DNA from: Streptomyces bathyalis
GTDB taxonomy: Bacteria; Actinomycetota; Actinomycetes; Streptomycetales; Streptomycetaceae
Length of the DNA: 64,000 bases
Direction of reading: 5' to 3'
Assembly (NCBI RefSeq): GCF_015910445.1
Contig: NZ_CP048882.1
Location: 3,286,001-3,350,000, forward strand
The position numbers were made by a program, and so were the translations under genes. This document shows, piece by piece, positions 1 to 8,227 of this stretch; position 1 is the first letter of the stretch, and the number at the start of each line of letters is the position of its first letter. Below the pieces are notes generated by a model, which saw nothing but the letters and a program-made list of their open reading frames with translations, did no database searches and was not told the DNA's origin.

Positions 1-19
1 GGGCCGGTGCGCCGGCGGG

Positions 20-1351
20 TCACCCCACGTCGCTGCGCTCCTCCCCCGCGCCGTCGGGAGCCGCGGCATGCTCCGGGGACTTTTCGGCCGACGTCTCCCC
101 GGCGGGCGACGGCGACGGCACGTCGCGCACCTTCGGGGAGAGCACGAGGAACGCGGCGAGCAGGCCGAGCACCGCCGCACCGCAGACGAACGGCAGCGAG
201 ACGCCCGTCTGGTACAGCGCCGTCGCGGCGAGCGGGCCGAGGACGAGGGTGAAGCCGTTCGTCGCGGAGATCAGCCCGGCGACACCGCCCTGTTCGTCGG
301 CACCGACCCGCAGGCTCAGCACGGAGTTGTAGCCCGGGATGGCCAGACTGTGGCCCAGGCCGGAGAGCACGGTCGCCGCGAAGAAGACCGGCAGGCTGTC
401 GGCGAAGACCATGACCACGAAGGCGATCCCGGTCAGCGGCACCCCGACGCGCAGCAGCCGCAGTGGCCGCCACTTGAGGAACGGGATGACGACGCCCTGC
501 ACCAGCAGCATGGGGAGCCCGCCGGCCAGCAGCACGTACCCGGACCACTCGGCGGTCTCCCCGGTCGTCAGCCCGAGCCGGTCCTGGAGCAGGAAGCCCA
601 GGCTCATCTGCAGCATGCTGACGGAGAGGTAGACGCCGACGCCCGCCAGGAGGAAGGGCCACACCCGCTCGTCCCGCCAGCTCAGCCGCGGTGCCTTCTT
701 CTTCGGGCCCTCGGAGCGCGCGTCTTGCGGCAGGGCCGCCCATACAGCGAAGGCGGGCAGCAGGATCAGGCCCGGCGCCAGGTAGAGAGCGGCGACCAGC
801 CCGAACTCGGCCAGTACGCCGCCCAGTCCGGGCCCGAGGACCAGCGCGAGGCCGATGGCCGCACCCACGCGCGCCATGCCCTTCACGCGGTCCTGCTCGT
901 CCGGCGTGACGTCGGCGACGTAGGACTGCGCCGCCACCGGCAGGGCGGCCAGCGCTCCGCCGAAGACGATGCCGCGGGTCGCCAGCAGCAGGGCGAAGGT
1001 GAGGGCGGCGCCGATCGCGCCGAGCAGCCCGAAGTGCGCGGAGACGGCGAACGCGAAGAGGCCCGCGGCGGCGCCGAACAGCGAGACCACGAGCAGCGGT
1101 TTGCGCCCGTGTGCGTCGCTGCGCCGGCCCCACCAGGGGCTGACGAGCGCGACCATGGCTGCGGAGGCGCTCATCACGATGCCGAACTGGAACTCGCTGA
1201 GGGAGAGTTCACGTGCCAGCGGCGGAAGTGCGGGCGTGAGGATCTGCTGACCCGTGTAGCCCCCGAAGACCGCCAGGTAGAGCAGCAGGAGGCTGCGCCG
1301 GGGAGGGCTGCTCGAGCCGGCCGGCGTGGCGTGTGGCGCCGCAGTGGTCAT
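20..1351 (-). CDS. MFS transporter, probable exporter of the cluster product
   Basis: The 443-residue protein is almost entirely hydrophobic helices, about twelve. A major-facilitator motif A (GRRSDAHGRKP) lies at residues 75-85, between helices 2 and 3. I chose the ATG at 1351, which gives MTTAAPHATP just before the first membrane helix. The open frame extends upstream, but that part is Arg/Pro-rich and looks non-coding. It is the last gene of the minus-strand run, 358 nt after the amidase, so it may have its own promoter. Two CCGTGCACGG palindromes lie in that gap. By family and position I infer export of, or self-resistance to, the product. The substrate cannot be read from the sequence. 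Confidence 0.9.
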   Translation of the reverse strand: MTTAAPHATPAGSSSPPRRSLLLLYLAVFGGYTGQQILTPALPPLARELSLSEFQFGIVMSASAAMVALVSPWWGRRSDAHGRKPLLVVSLFGAAAGLFAFAVSAHFGLLGAIGAALTFALLLATRGIVFGGALAALPVAAQSYVADVTPDEQDRVKGMARVGAAIGLALVLGPGLGGVLAEFGLVAALYLAPGLILLPAFAVWAALPQDARSEGPKKKAPRLSWRDERVWPFLLAGVGVYLSVSMLQMSLGFLLQDRLGLTTGETAEWSGYVLLAGGLPMLLVQGVVIPFLKWRPLRLLRVGVPLTGIAFVVMVFADSLPVFFAATVLSGLGHSLAIPGYNSVLSLRVGADEQGGVAGLISATNGFTLVLGPLAATALYQTGVSLPFVCGAAVLGLLAAFLVLSPKVRDVPSPSPAGETSAEKSPEHAAAPDGAGEERSDVG

Positions 1352-1709
1352 GTTCGTCCCATCGATTCCGGTTCGGCCGACGTCTGGTGGTTCGGGGGTG
1401 CCCTTCCCCTCCGGTCCGACGTCGGACGGATTCTTCGCCGTTCTCCGGCGTCCTCGCCGGCTCCCGTGCACGGATTCGTGCCGTGCACGGCCGGTCCGTG
1501 TCAGGCCGCCGAGGGCCAGGGCTGTCCGGCCCGCGGACCCCAACCCGGGCCGCTGGTCAGTCTTATCCGGTGCCGGCCTGCTCGGCTGCCGATTTCCGGT
1601 CATCCTCCGCACGTCCCTCCTCACCGCCCGTCTGCCGGCCGTCGCCCTTCATCTGTTGCCTCCTCGGTCGCCCCTCGTCGCCCGACTGCCTTGCTCTGCC
1701 TGCCGGTTC
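1352..1709. promoter_or_regulatory. Intergenic region upstream of the MFS gene with two palindromes
   Basis: I see no gene in this 358-nt gap. The perfect 10-bp palindrome CCGTGCACGG occurs twice, at 1464-1473 and 1481-1490, so the repeats are 17 bp apart and lie about 115-140 nt upstream of the MFS start. Spaced identical palindromes suit a dimeric repressor. No TetR or MarR gene is adjacent, so the regulator would be elsewhere or be the LysR at 17430. The function is inferred. Confidence 0.4.
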
Positions 1710-3143
1710 TCAGGCGGGGCGCAGCTCCAGGGGCTCCAGTGCCGTGGTGAGCTGCTGCGCGAGGCGGATCAGCGAACCGTCGTCCCCCGGGCGGCCGACG
1801 AGCTGCACGGCCAGGGGCGCACCGTGCTCCGGGTCCCGGCCGACGGGCACGGTGACCGCCGGCAGACCGGCGAAGCTGGCGACGGGCGTGAAGCCCACCT
1901 CGCGCTCGAAGGCGGGGTCGTCTGCGTCGGGGATGGTGGAGGCCGCCACCACCATGCCGCGGGGCCGCGGCACGCCCGGGTCCAGCGGCATGAGCCACAC
2001 GTCGACGGACTCGGCGGCGAACAACTCCACCACGCCCGCCCGCAGTTGCGCCATGCTGCCGCGGATCTCCGCGAGCCGTTCGTCGGTCACCTTCGCGCCC
2101 GTCTCCAGCGCCCGCCAGGTCGACGGCATCAGCTCGTCCACGAGCCGGTCGCGCCACACCTGGTGGCCGTCCCAGGCCTCGCGGGCGCACAACTCCCATG
2201 CCGCCGCACGGCAGTTCCACAGTTCTCCCAGGGGGCGCGACGCGACGCGGTGTCCGCGCGAGGTGAGCGCCGCGCTCGCCGTGTCGAGTGCTCCGGCGAT
2301 CTCCGGGTCGATGACGCCCGGCCGGTACAGCTCCTGCGGCACGCCGACCCGCAGGCTCGGCGCCGAGAGCCGGGGGGCCTCGCCGAGGCCCAAGTGCCGC
2401 CAGGCGAAGGCGAGATCGTCGGCGGTGCGGGCGACCCAGCCGGGTGCGTCCATGCAGGGGCTGAGCGGGAAGATGCCCGCGAGCTTCGCCGGGTCGTGCG
2501 TCGTGCGCAGGCCGACGACGCCGCAGCGTCCCGCGGGCCAGCGCACGGAGCCCAGCACGTCGGTGCCCAGCGCGACGTCGCAGATGTTCGCCGCGACGGC
2601 CACCGCCGATCCGGTGCTGGATCCGGCCGGGTCGAACTGCGGGAAGTAGGGGTTGCCGCAGCCCGAGCCCACACCGATGTTCAACTCCGTGGTGATGACC
2701 TTCGCGTTGACCTCCGCGCGGCGGAGCCCCGCCACCACCGTCGCCGACTCCCGGGGGTGGTGCCGGTAGTGGCGCAGCCCGAGCCGCGTGGCGAAGCCCC
2801 GCACGTCGACGGTGTCCTTGACGCCGACCCGCAGGGCGCCGCCGCCCCTGCCGCTCCCGTCCGCCTCGTCCCCGTCATGTCCGCCGCCGGCTCCGTCGAC
2901 CGACTCCCCTGTGGTGACGCGCAGTTGGGCACAGGCCCGGTACCGCTGGTCAGCGACGGGCTCCCAGGAGGCAGCCGCTCCGTACAGCTCGGCCGCGGAC
3001 AACTCGCCCTTGCGCAGCAGCGCGTCCCGTTCCGCGAGGGGCAGGGCGAGCACGCGGGGCACGGCCGGCGCCGCCGCGTCGCCCGTCGCGCCGGGCCGTC
3101 TGCGGCCGACGAAGTCCGCCACTGCACTTTGAGGCGTTCGCAT
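1710..3143 (-). CDS. Amidase-signature family enzyme
   Basis: This 477-residue amidase-signature protein has the Ser-cisSer-Lys triad. The Lys is K109 in GVKDTVDV, the cis-Ser is S175 in DPAGSSTGSA and the nucleophile is S199 in LGTDVLGSV. The family hydrolyses amides, but some members act in amide transfer. I chose the ATG at 3143 (MRTPQSAVADF) because the upstream extension is low-complexity Pro/His. Residues 84-103 are a Gly/Asp-rich insertion before the catalytic Lys. It lies 220 nt downstream of an ATP-grasp ligase, separated by a strong hairpin. In this cluster it could trim or rearrange an amide made by the ATP-grasp enzymes. The actual substrate is unknown. Confidence 0.9.
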   Translation of the reverse strand: MRTPQSAVADFVGRRRPGATGDAAAPAVPRVLALPLAERDALLRKGELSAAELYGAAASWEPVADQRYRACAQLRVTTGESVDGAGGGHDGDEADGSGRGGGALRVGVKDTVDVRGFATRLGLRHYRHHPRESATVVAGLRRAEVNAKVITTELNIGVGSGCGNPYFPQFDPAGSSTGSAVAVAANICDVALGTDVLGSVRWPAGRCGVVGLRTTHDPAKLAGIFPLSPCMDAPGWVARTADDLAFAWRHLGLGEAPRLSAPSLRVGVPQELYRPGVIDPEIAGALDTASAALTSRGHRVASRPLGELWNCRAAAWELCAREAWDGHQVWRDRLVDELMPSTWRALETGAKVTDERLAEIRGSMAQLRAGVVELFAAESVDVWLMPLDPGVPRPRGMVVAASTIPDADDPAFEREVGFTPVASFAGLPAVTVPVGRDPEHGAPLAVQLVGRPGDDGSLIRLAQQLTTALEPLELRPA

Positions 3144-3310
3144 CGCTGCTCCTGCATGTCGGCGCCGATGATGTTCGGCTCTGTGGGGTTGGGTGTGTGG
3201 CTTGGGTGTGTGGCTCGGGTGTGTGGGCTGGGGTGTTTGGGCTGCGCTGTGTCGTGGCCGGTGCTCCCGCTCCGCCTGGCCCCGCATACGCCCGTACGGG
3301 GAGCCGGGCC

Positions 3311-3355
3311 GCTGTTCGGGCACGAAAAAACGGGGTGCGCACGTGCCCGAACAGC
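3311..3355 (-). terminator. Strong intercistronic hairpin between ATP-grasp and amidase genes
   Basis: The arms CTGTTCGGGCACG (3312-3324) and CGTGCCCGAACAG (3342-3354) are perfect complements, and a further G-C pair makes a 14-bp stem. The 17-nt loop contains AAAAAA, read as U6 on the minus-strand RNA. It lies 9 nt after the ATP-grasp stop and about 170 nt before the amidase start, so it could attenuate transcription or protect the upstream mRNA. The T-run is inside the loop, not after the stem, so it is not a standard terminator. Confidence 0.6.
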
Positions 3356-3363
3356 CGTCGTGC

Positions 3364-4611
3364 TCAGCCGAGTTCGTAGAAGCCCTCACCGTCGAGATAG
3401 CGCAGCGTGCCGAAGTCGCGCATGACGACCTCCTCGACCTCGTGCCGGAGGTTGACGATCATCGGGTAGGTGAGGTCGTCGACCGTCGGCTCGATGGCGG
3501 AGCCGGGGCTGACGAGGGTGCGGATCTCGTGGAGGCTCTCCAGCTTCTCCACCGTCTCCAGGTGCGGGTAGCGGCGCAGCGTGCCCCGCACTGAGGAGAT
3601 CATCGCGACGGACGCGAAGTGGTGCCGGATCCGGTACTCCTCGTGCTGCCGCGCGTCGAAGCGTTCCGGGTTGACGTAGGCGTCGACCGTCCAGTCGATC
3701 TGGGACTCGCCGATGCCCATGCGGGCGTAGTGCGGGATGTCGCCGCCGGCGATGCGCGCGCCCACCTCGACGAGCCGCGGCCCGTCCGGCGTCAGCTTCA
3801 CCTCCAGGTGGGCGGGACCGTTGCGGATGCCGAGGGCGTCCAGGACCCGCCGTGCGTACGCGGCGAGGGTGTGTCCGTCGTCGCTGCCGGAAGCGATGAG
3901 GCGGACGGCGTCGCACAGGTCGAGCACGCCGTTCGCCGTCAGCCGCGTCGTCTTCCACATGTCGCACACGTGGTGCCGGCCCTCGCGGCTGACGGTGTTG
4001 ACGATGAACTCGCCGCCGACGAGGTACTCCTGGGCGACGATGCCCTCGTTGCTCTGAGAGAAGACGTTGCTGGCCGACCTCAGGGCCCGGTAGGCGTCGA
4101 CGGACTCCTGCGGCGTGTCGCAGAAGTGGATGCCGTCGCCCGCGGTGCTTCGGACCGGCTTGACCACCACGCGGCCGCCCAGCTTCTCGTGCCAGCGCCG
4201 CAGTTCGTCCTCACCCGTGATGCGGAGCTGCTCGGCTCCGGGCACACCGGCTGCCTTGATCGTCTCGATCATCGTGTACTTGTCGCGGCGTGCGGCGCTG
4301 AGTGCGGTGCCGTTGGTGGCCAGACCCATCTCCTCGCTGAGCAGGTCGGTGAACTCCACGCCGAACTCACCTCCCGGCACGACGGCCACGGGACCGAAGT
4401 CGGCGAGCGCCTTCACCGTCTCGTCCAGGTCGCCCCGGTGGACGATGTTCCCGGCGTAGTCGTCGAGGCTGAAGGAGGAGCCGTAGACCTCCGGCACCTC
4501 GGGGGTGCTCTGCACGCGCACGCACCCGTATCCGGCCTTCACGAACTCCGGGGCGAGCCGCCTGGTGAAGCTGTAGGCGTCGACGATGGCCACATAGCCC
4601 TTTTCCGGCAT
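3364..4611 (-). CDS. ATP-grasp ligase 1 (L-amino acid ligase type)
   Basis: This 415-residue ATP-grasp protein has the nucleotide-binding Lys in RVVVKPVRSTAGDG (K151), a second ATP segment AQEYLVGGEFIVN (residues 193-205) and the metal-binding acidic pair around E270 and E282 in HLEVKLTP and LVEVGARIAGG. The last motif is typical of carboxylate-amine ligases that activate an acid as acyl phosphate and form amides or dipeptides. The ATG at 4611 begins MPEKGYVAIVDAYS. It lies 110 nt after the SDR gene. It is the second of two ATP-grasp enzymes in the operon, which suggests two amide bonds or two alternative amines. Substrates cannot be deduced. Confidence 0.9.
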   Translation of the reverse strand: MPEKGYVAIVDAYSFTRRLAPEFVKAGYGCVRVQSTPEVPEVYGSSFSLDDYAGNIVHRGDLDETVKALADFGPVAVVPGGEFGVEFTDLLSEEMGLATNGTALSAARRDKYTMIETIKAAGVPGAEQLRITGEDELRRWHEKLGGRVVVKPVRSTAGDGIHFCDTPQESVDAYRALRSASNVFSQSNEGIVAQEYLVGGEFIVNTVSREGRHHVCDMWKTTRLTANGVLDLCDAVRLIASGSDDGHTLAAYARRVLDALGIRNGPAHLEVKLTPDGPRLVEVGARIAGGDIPHYARMGIGESQIDWTVDAYVNPERFDARQHEEYRIRHHFASVAMISSVRGTLRRYPHLETVEKLESLHEIRTLVSPGSAIEPTVDDLTYPMIVNLRHEVEEVVMRDFGTLRYLDGEGFYELG

Positions 4612-4721
4612 GGCTTCTCTCTCCTGTCTGGGCGCGGCAGCCGCCGCTGTGCTGTGCCGGTGGGTCACCGGCCTCGGGTGCTCTGCGGGGGGGATGATTC
4701 GGGGGACGGGCCTGACGGGCG

Positions 4722-5489
4722 TCAAGCGCCGTGCTGCGCACCGCCGTTGACCTGGACGACCTGTCCCGTGACGTGGCCCGCGCCGGGCGAGGAGAGCCAG
4801 TGCACGGTGTCGGCGATGTCCGCGGGCGTGCCGGCGCGGCCGTTGTCGGTCTGTGCGACGAGCATCTTGCGCCGCTCGTCCGACATCAGGTCGCCGAAGA
4901 ACTCGGTGTCCTCGATGAAGCCGGGGGCCACCACGTTCACGGTGGCTCCGTGCCCGCCCAACTGCCCCGCAAGGTCGTAGGCGTAGGGATGCAGGGCCGC
5001 CTTCGACGCGGCGTACGAACCGGAACCCGAGCCCCGGTATGCGGCGATGGAGCTGATCAGCACCACCCGGCGGCCCGGCTGCTGCAGGAGGTCCCTGAGC
5101 GCCTCGGTGAGAAGCACGCAAGTGAGCACGTTGCAGTTGAAGTTGCCGGTCCAGTGCCGTGCGACGCCGGCGAGTCCGCCGGGAGCGTCGTCGGGCGCGC
5201 CGATCTCCACGTTGCCGCCGGCGTTGTTGACCAGCACGTCCACGCGGCCGTAGAGCCGGTCGACCTCGGCACGTACGCGTTCCGCCTCCGCCGGGTCGGA
5301 GAGGTCGGCCGCGAAGGTCCGGATCTCCCCGCTGATGCCGTCCTCGGCCGCGAGCGCCTCGGCCGCGTCGCTGAGCACCCCGGCCCGGCGTCCGACAAGC
5401 AGCACACTGTCGCCGTCCGCGGCGAACCCGCGGGCCACGGCACGTCCGATGCCCGTCCCTCCACCGCTGACGATCACCACTCGTGACAT
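4722..5489 (-). CDS. SDR-family NAD(P)-dependent oxidoreductase
   Basis: This 255-residue classical short-chain dehydrogenase has the cofactor motif SGGGTGIG near residue 8, the NNAG motif, and the catalytic Ser and YAASK in SSIAAYRGSGSGSYAASK. Length and architecture match the family (FabG-like). It sits between the two ATP-grasp genes with gaps of about 110 nt on both sides, on the same strand. A ketone/alcohol redox step during tailoring is the natural inference. It could also act on a carrier-bound acyl group. Confidence 0.92.
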   Translation of the reverse strand: MSRVVIVSGGGTGIGRAVARGFAADGDSVLLVGRRAGVLSDAAEALAAEDGISGEIRTFAADLSDPAEAERVRAEVDRLYGRVDVLVNNAGGNVEIGAPDDAPGGLAGVARHWTGNFNCNVLTCVLLTEALRDLLQQPGRRVVLISSIAAYRGSGSGSYAASKAALHPYAYDLAGQLGGHGATVNVVAPGFIEDTEFFGDLMSDERRKMLVAQTDNGRAGTPADIADTVHWLSSPGAGHVTGQVVQVNGGAQHGA

Positions 5490-5601
5490 CTCATCCCCTC
5501 TCCTGCTGCGTGCTGCCCGGTCCGGTCGGCCGGTCCGGTCGTGTTCCGCCGCGTCGTGTGTTCGTTCCGGTCCTGCCCGGAGCCGCCTGCCGTCGTGCCC
5601 T

Positions 5602-6897
5602 TCACCGGGATCCGGCTCCGACGATGTTCTCGTCCCGCACCGGCTCCGCGGTCACCCGGAACGCCTCGGCCGTGGCGACGAGGGCCTTCTCCACCTCACC
5701 GCTGTCGCGGCCCCGGAAGCGGAACCGGCCGCCGACGTGCTCGTAGTAGGCGTCGGCCGCGGGCAGCACCTCCCCGACGCTCAGCAGGGACTCGCTGTAC
5801 GGTCCGGGCTCCAGGCCGGTCATGGGCGTCACCTCGGTGATGCGGCACGGCTTCTCCGCCGGTGCGGGGATCAGCAGCCAGCCGCCGCGCTCGGGACCGT
5901 GGCCGACGCCGGTGCCGGATCCGTCGCTGCCGTGAGCCGCGGACGGCGCCGGCGGCGCGGGTTCGCCGAGCTGGATGCGGAAGGCTGCCTCCATCAGGTC
6001 GTAGCCGTGCAACTCCCGCCAGATGAACGGGATCTCCGCACCGCCGACGCGCGCGCCCACCTCCAGGAACTCGCACCGCAGCCCCACCCGGTCCACGAAC
6101 ATCTCCAGGTGGAACGGCGTGGGCCGGTCGGTGAGCGCCGCGAGGAACCGGCGCGTGTACGTGCCGATGACGGCCAGCAGTTCCTGGTCGTCCTCCTCCA
6201 CGGACCCGAGGAAGAGCCCTTCGCGGAAGCCGAGGCAGGAGTTCACGTAGCGGGAGGCACGCCAGGTGGCCAGTTCCTCGCCGGTGAAGACACCGTCCAC
6301 GTGGTAGATCGGATGCGGATTGCACACCTGCACCAGTGACGGCTCCGACCAGGATGTGGCCGCGAGCTGTTCCTGCCCGTCCAGCACGGTGACCCCCGCG
6401 CTGGAACTGCCCGTGCGCGGCTTGAGCACCACCGGCCAGCCGTGCCGTTCCGCGAAGCCAGTGACGGCCTCCGGTCCGGGTGCGGGCTCACACGCGGGCA
6501 CCGGCAGCCCTGCCTCGGCGATCGCCGAGGCCATCAGGTACTTGTCGCGGAACCGCAGCAGGTCCCCGGGGAGTTGGCCGGGGCATCCCAGGTCGGCGCG
6601 CAGCTGCGCCGCCACCAGCAGGTCGTCCTCCTTCAGGGCGACGATCCCGGCGGGCCGCCCGTGCCTGCCGGCCAGAGCGTGCACGGCCGCACGAACCTCC
6701 TCGAGGTCGTCGGTGCGCCGTACACGGGCCACCTCCGTGGCCGCCGGCGGTACGGAGCCGAGTGCGATGCCACTGGCAACGTAGGTGACGGTGTGGGTCT
6801 CGTGGTCGAGGTAGCGCTCGTACTGTGCGTAGTGCTCACGCCAGCGGGTGATCACCACGATGTGGGGCCTGTCGTCCGGTGCGCTCGCGGCTGTCAC
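5602..6897 (-). CDS. ATP-grasp ligase 2
   Basis: The 431-residue protein has ATP-grasp features: the PVVLKPRTGSSSAGV ATP-binding loop, a central YHVDGVFTGEEL segment and the metal-binding FLEVGARVGGAEIP. I chose the GTG at 6897 (VTAASAPDDRP), preceded by a good GGAGAG site. The longer frame to 6981 lacks one. A Gly/Ser-rich insertion near residues 320-340 interrupts the C-terminal lobe. It is distinct from the first ATP-grasp protein and is not a recent duplicate. It probably ligates a carboxylate to an amine in the cluster's amide-forming chemistry. Substrate unknown. Confidence 0.9.
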   Translation of the reverse strand: MTAASAPDDRPHIVVITRWREHYAQYERYLDHETHTVTYVASGIALGSVPPAATEVARVRRTDDLEEVRAAVHALAGRHGRPAGIVALKEDDLLVAAQLRADLGCPGQLPGDLLRFRDKYLMASAIAEAGLPVPACEPAPGPEAVTGFAERHGWPVVLKPRTGSSSAGVTVLDGQEQLAATSWSEPSLVQVCNPHPIYHVDGVFTGEELATWRASRYVNSCLGFREGLFLGSVEEDDQELLAVIGTYTRRFLAALTDRPTPFHLEMFVDRVGLRCEFLEVGARVGGAEIPFIWRELHGYDLMEAAFRIQLGEPAPPAPSAAHGSDGSGTGVGHGPERGGWLLIPAPAEKPCRITEVTPMTGLEPGPYSESLLSVGEVLPAADAYYEHVGGRFRFRGRDSGEVEKALVATAEAFRVTAEPVRDENIVGAGSR

Positions 6898-6988
6898 GTG
6901 CTTCTCTCTCCGTCGGCTGCCGGGCGGTGCCGGCAAGGCAGTCTGGGCTCTCTGGGCGGTCGGGTACGCGGGTCCGTGCATTCGGCGG

Positions 6989-8227
6989 TCACAGCAGCCG
7001 GGCGGCGAACGCCACCAGTTCCTCGGCCTGTTCGGCGTTGAGACGCGGATCGCAGGCGGAGGTGTAGCGGGTCAGGGCATCGGCACGTTCGAGGTCGCCG
7101 CGTTCGCCCACGCACTCGGTCACGGGCTCGGGGGTCGTCTCCAGGTGCAGGCCGCCCGGGTACGCGCCGTACTCGCGGAGTGCGGCGAGGAATCCGCGCA
7201 CCTCCTCCCGGACGTCGGCCAGTACGCGGCTCTTGCGCCCCGAGGCGTGCGGCAGCGTGTTCCCGTGCATCGGGTCGCACAGCCAGACCACGCGGCCCGC
7301 GAAGGGAGCCGCCGCCTCGATGAGCCGGGGAAGCCGCTCCGAGACCGCTCCGCGCCCCATGCGGCTGATCAGCGTCAGCCGGCCGGGCGGCCCGTACCGG
7401 TCGAACCGCTTGCACAGCGCGCGCACGTCCGCCGGGTCGGCCGACGGGCCGAGCTTGACGCCCACCGGGTTGTTCACCTGCTCCGCGAAGTGCACGTGAG
7501 CGCCGTCCAGTTGGCGGGTTCGCTCACCAATCCACAGCATGTGGGCGGACGAGGCGTACGAGCCGCCGACGATCGCGTCCGGACGCACCAGGGACTCCTC
7601 GAAGTCCAGCAGCAGCGCCTCGTGGCTGGTGAAGACCGCCTCGCGCTGCCGCGAGCTGCGGGCCTCCGGGCCGGGTGCGCCGGGCAGCTCCGGGCCGTGC
7701 GGTGCCGGGCCGTCAATTCCCGTCCGCCCTCCGGGTGTTCCGAGCGCCGCGAGCGCATCGGCGGCGTGGTCATAGGCGCGTACGAGCCGGGCGGGGTCGG
7801 CCCGCCGCGCCTCGGGCAGCGGCTCCGGGGAGTTGACCGCGTCACCGCGGTAGACGGGCAGTACCTGCCCGCCGACCGTCTCCGTCGGGTTCGACCTCGG
7901 CTTGGCGTACTGCCCGGCGAGCCTGCCGATCAGGACGCTCTCCAGCCCGGACAGCTCCCCCACGAGCGCGCCGAGCCGCCGGAGCTGCTGCTCCTTCGCC
8001 CGCACCTGGCCGGGCGCGGAGGCGGCGAACCGCTCGGCGCAGTCGCCGCCCTGTACGACGAACGCCTCGCCGCGGGCCGCCGCCGCCAGCCGGTGGCGCA
8101 GCTCGTGGCAGTCGCCCGCGCTCACCAGCGCGGGCCTGGTCGCCAACTCCTTCACGGCCAGGACGAGTTCCTCCTCGTCCTCCCATTGCGGCTGCTGCGC
8201 GGCGGCAAGCCGGGTTCCGAGTGTCAC
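6989..8227 (-). CDS. Class II DAHP synthase, compact secondary-metabolism form
   Basis: The 412-residue protein condenses phosphoenolpyruvate and erythrose-4-phosphate at the entry of the shikimate pathway. Class II motifs are visible: GGDCAERF (residues 60-67), GRLAGQYAKPRS, and CDPMHGNT near the C-terminal half. Primary-metabolism class II enzymes are around 450-475 residues, and this one is shorter, like the phenazine-type isozymes, which often escape feedback inhibition. The GTG start at 8227 overlaps the ammonia-lyase stop as GTGA, so the two are translationally coupled. Coupling to an aromatic lyase strongly suggests that the cluster boosts its own tyrosine or phenylalanine supply. Confidence 0.93.
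   Translation of the reverse strand: MTLGTRLAAAQQPQWEDEEELVLAVKELATRPALVSAGDCHELRHRLAAAARGEAFVVQGGDCAERFAASAPGQVRAKEQQLRRLGALVGELSGLESVLIGRLAGQYAKPRSNPTETVGGQVLPVYRGDAVNSPEPLPEARRADPARLVRAYDHAADALAALGTPGGRTGIDGPAPHGPELPGAPGPEARSSRQREAVFTSHEALLLDFEESLVRPDAIVGGSYASSAHMLWIGERTRQLDGAHVHFAEQVNNPVGVKLGPSADPADVRALCKRFDRYGPPGRLTLISRMGRGAVSERLPRLIEAAAPFAGRVVWLCDPMHGNTLPHASGRKSRVLADVREEVRGFLAALREYGAYPGGLHLETTPEPVTECVGERGDLERADALTRYTSACDPRLNAEQAEELVAFAARLL

Noticed and set aside
68-1750. Long plus-strand open frame opposite the MFS gene
   Set aside because: It is a GC-bias shadow with Arg/Gln/Pro-rich composition and no ribosome-binding site.
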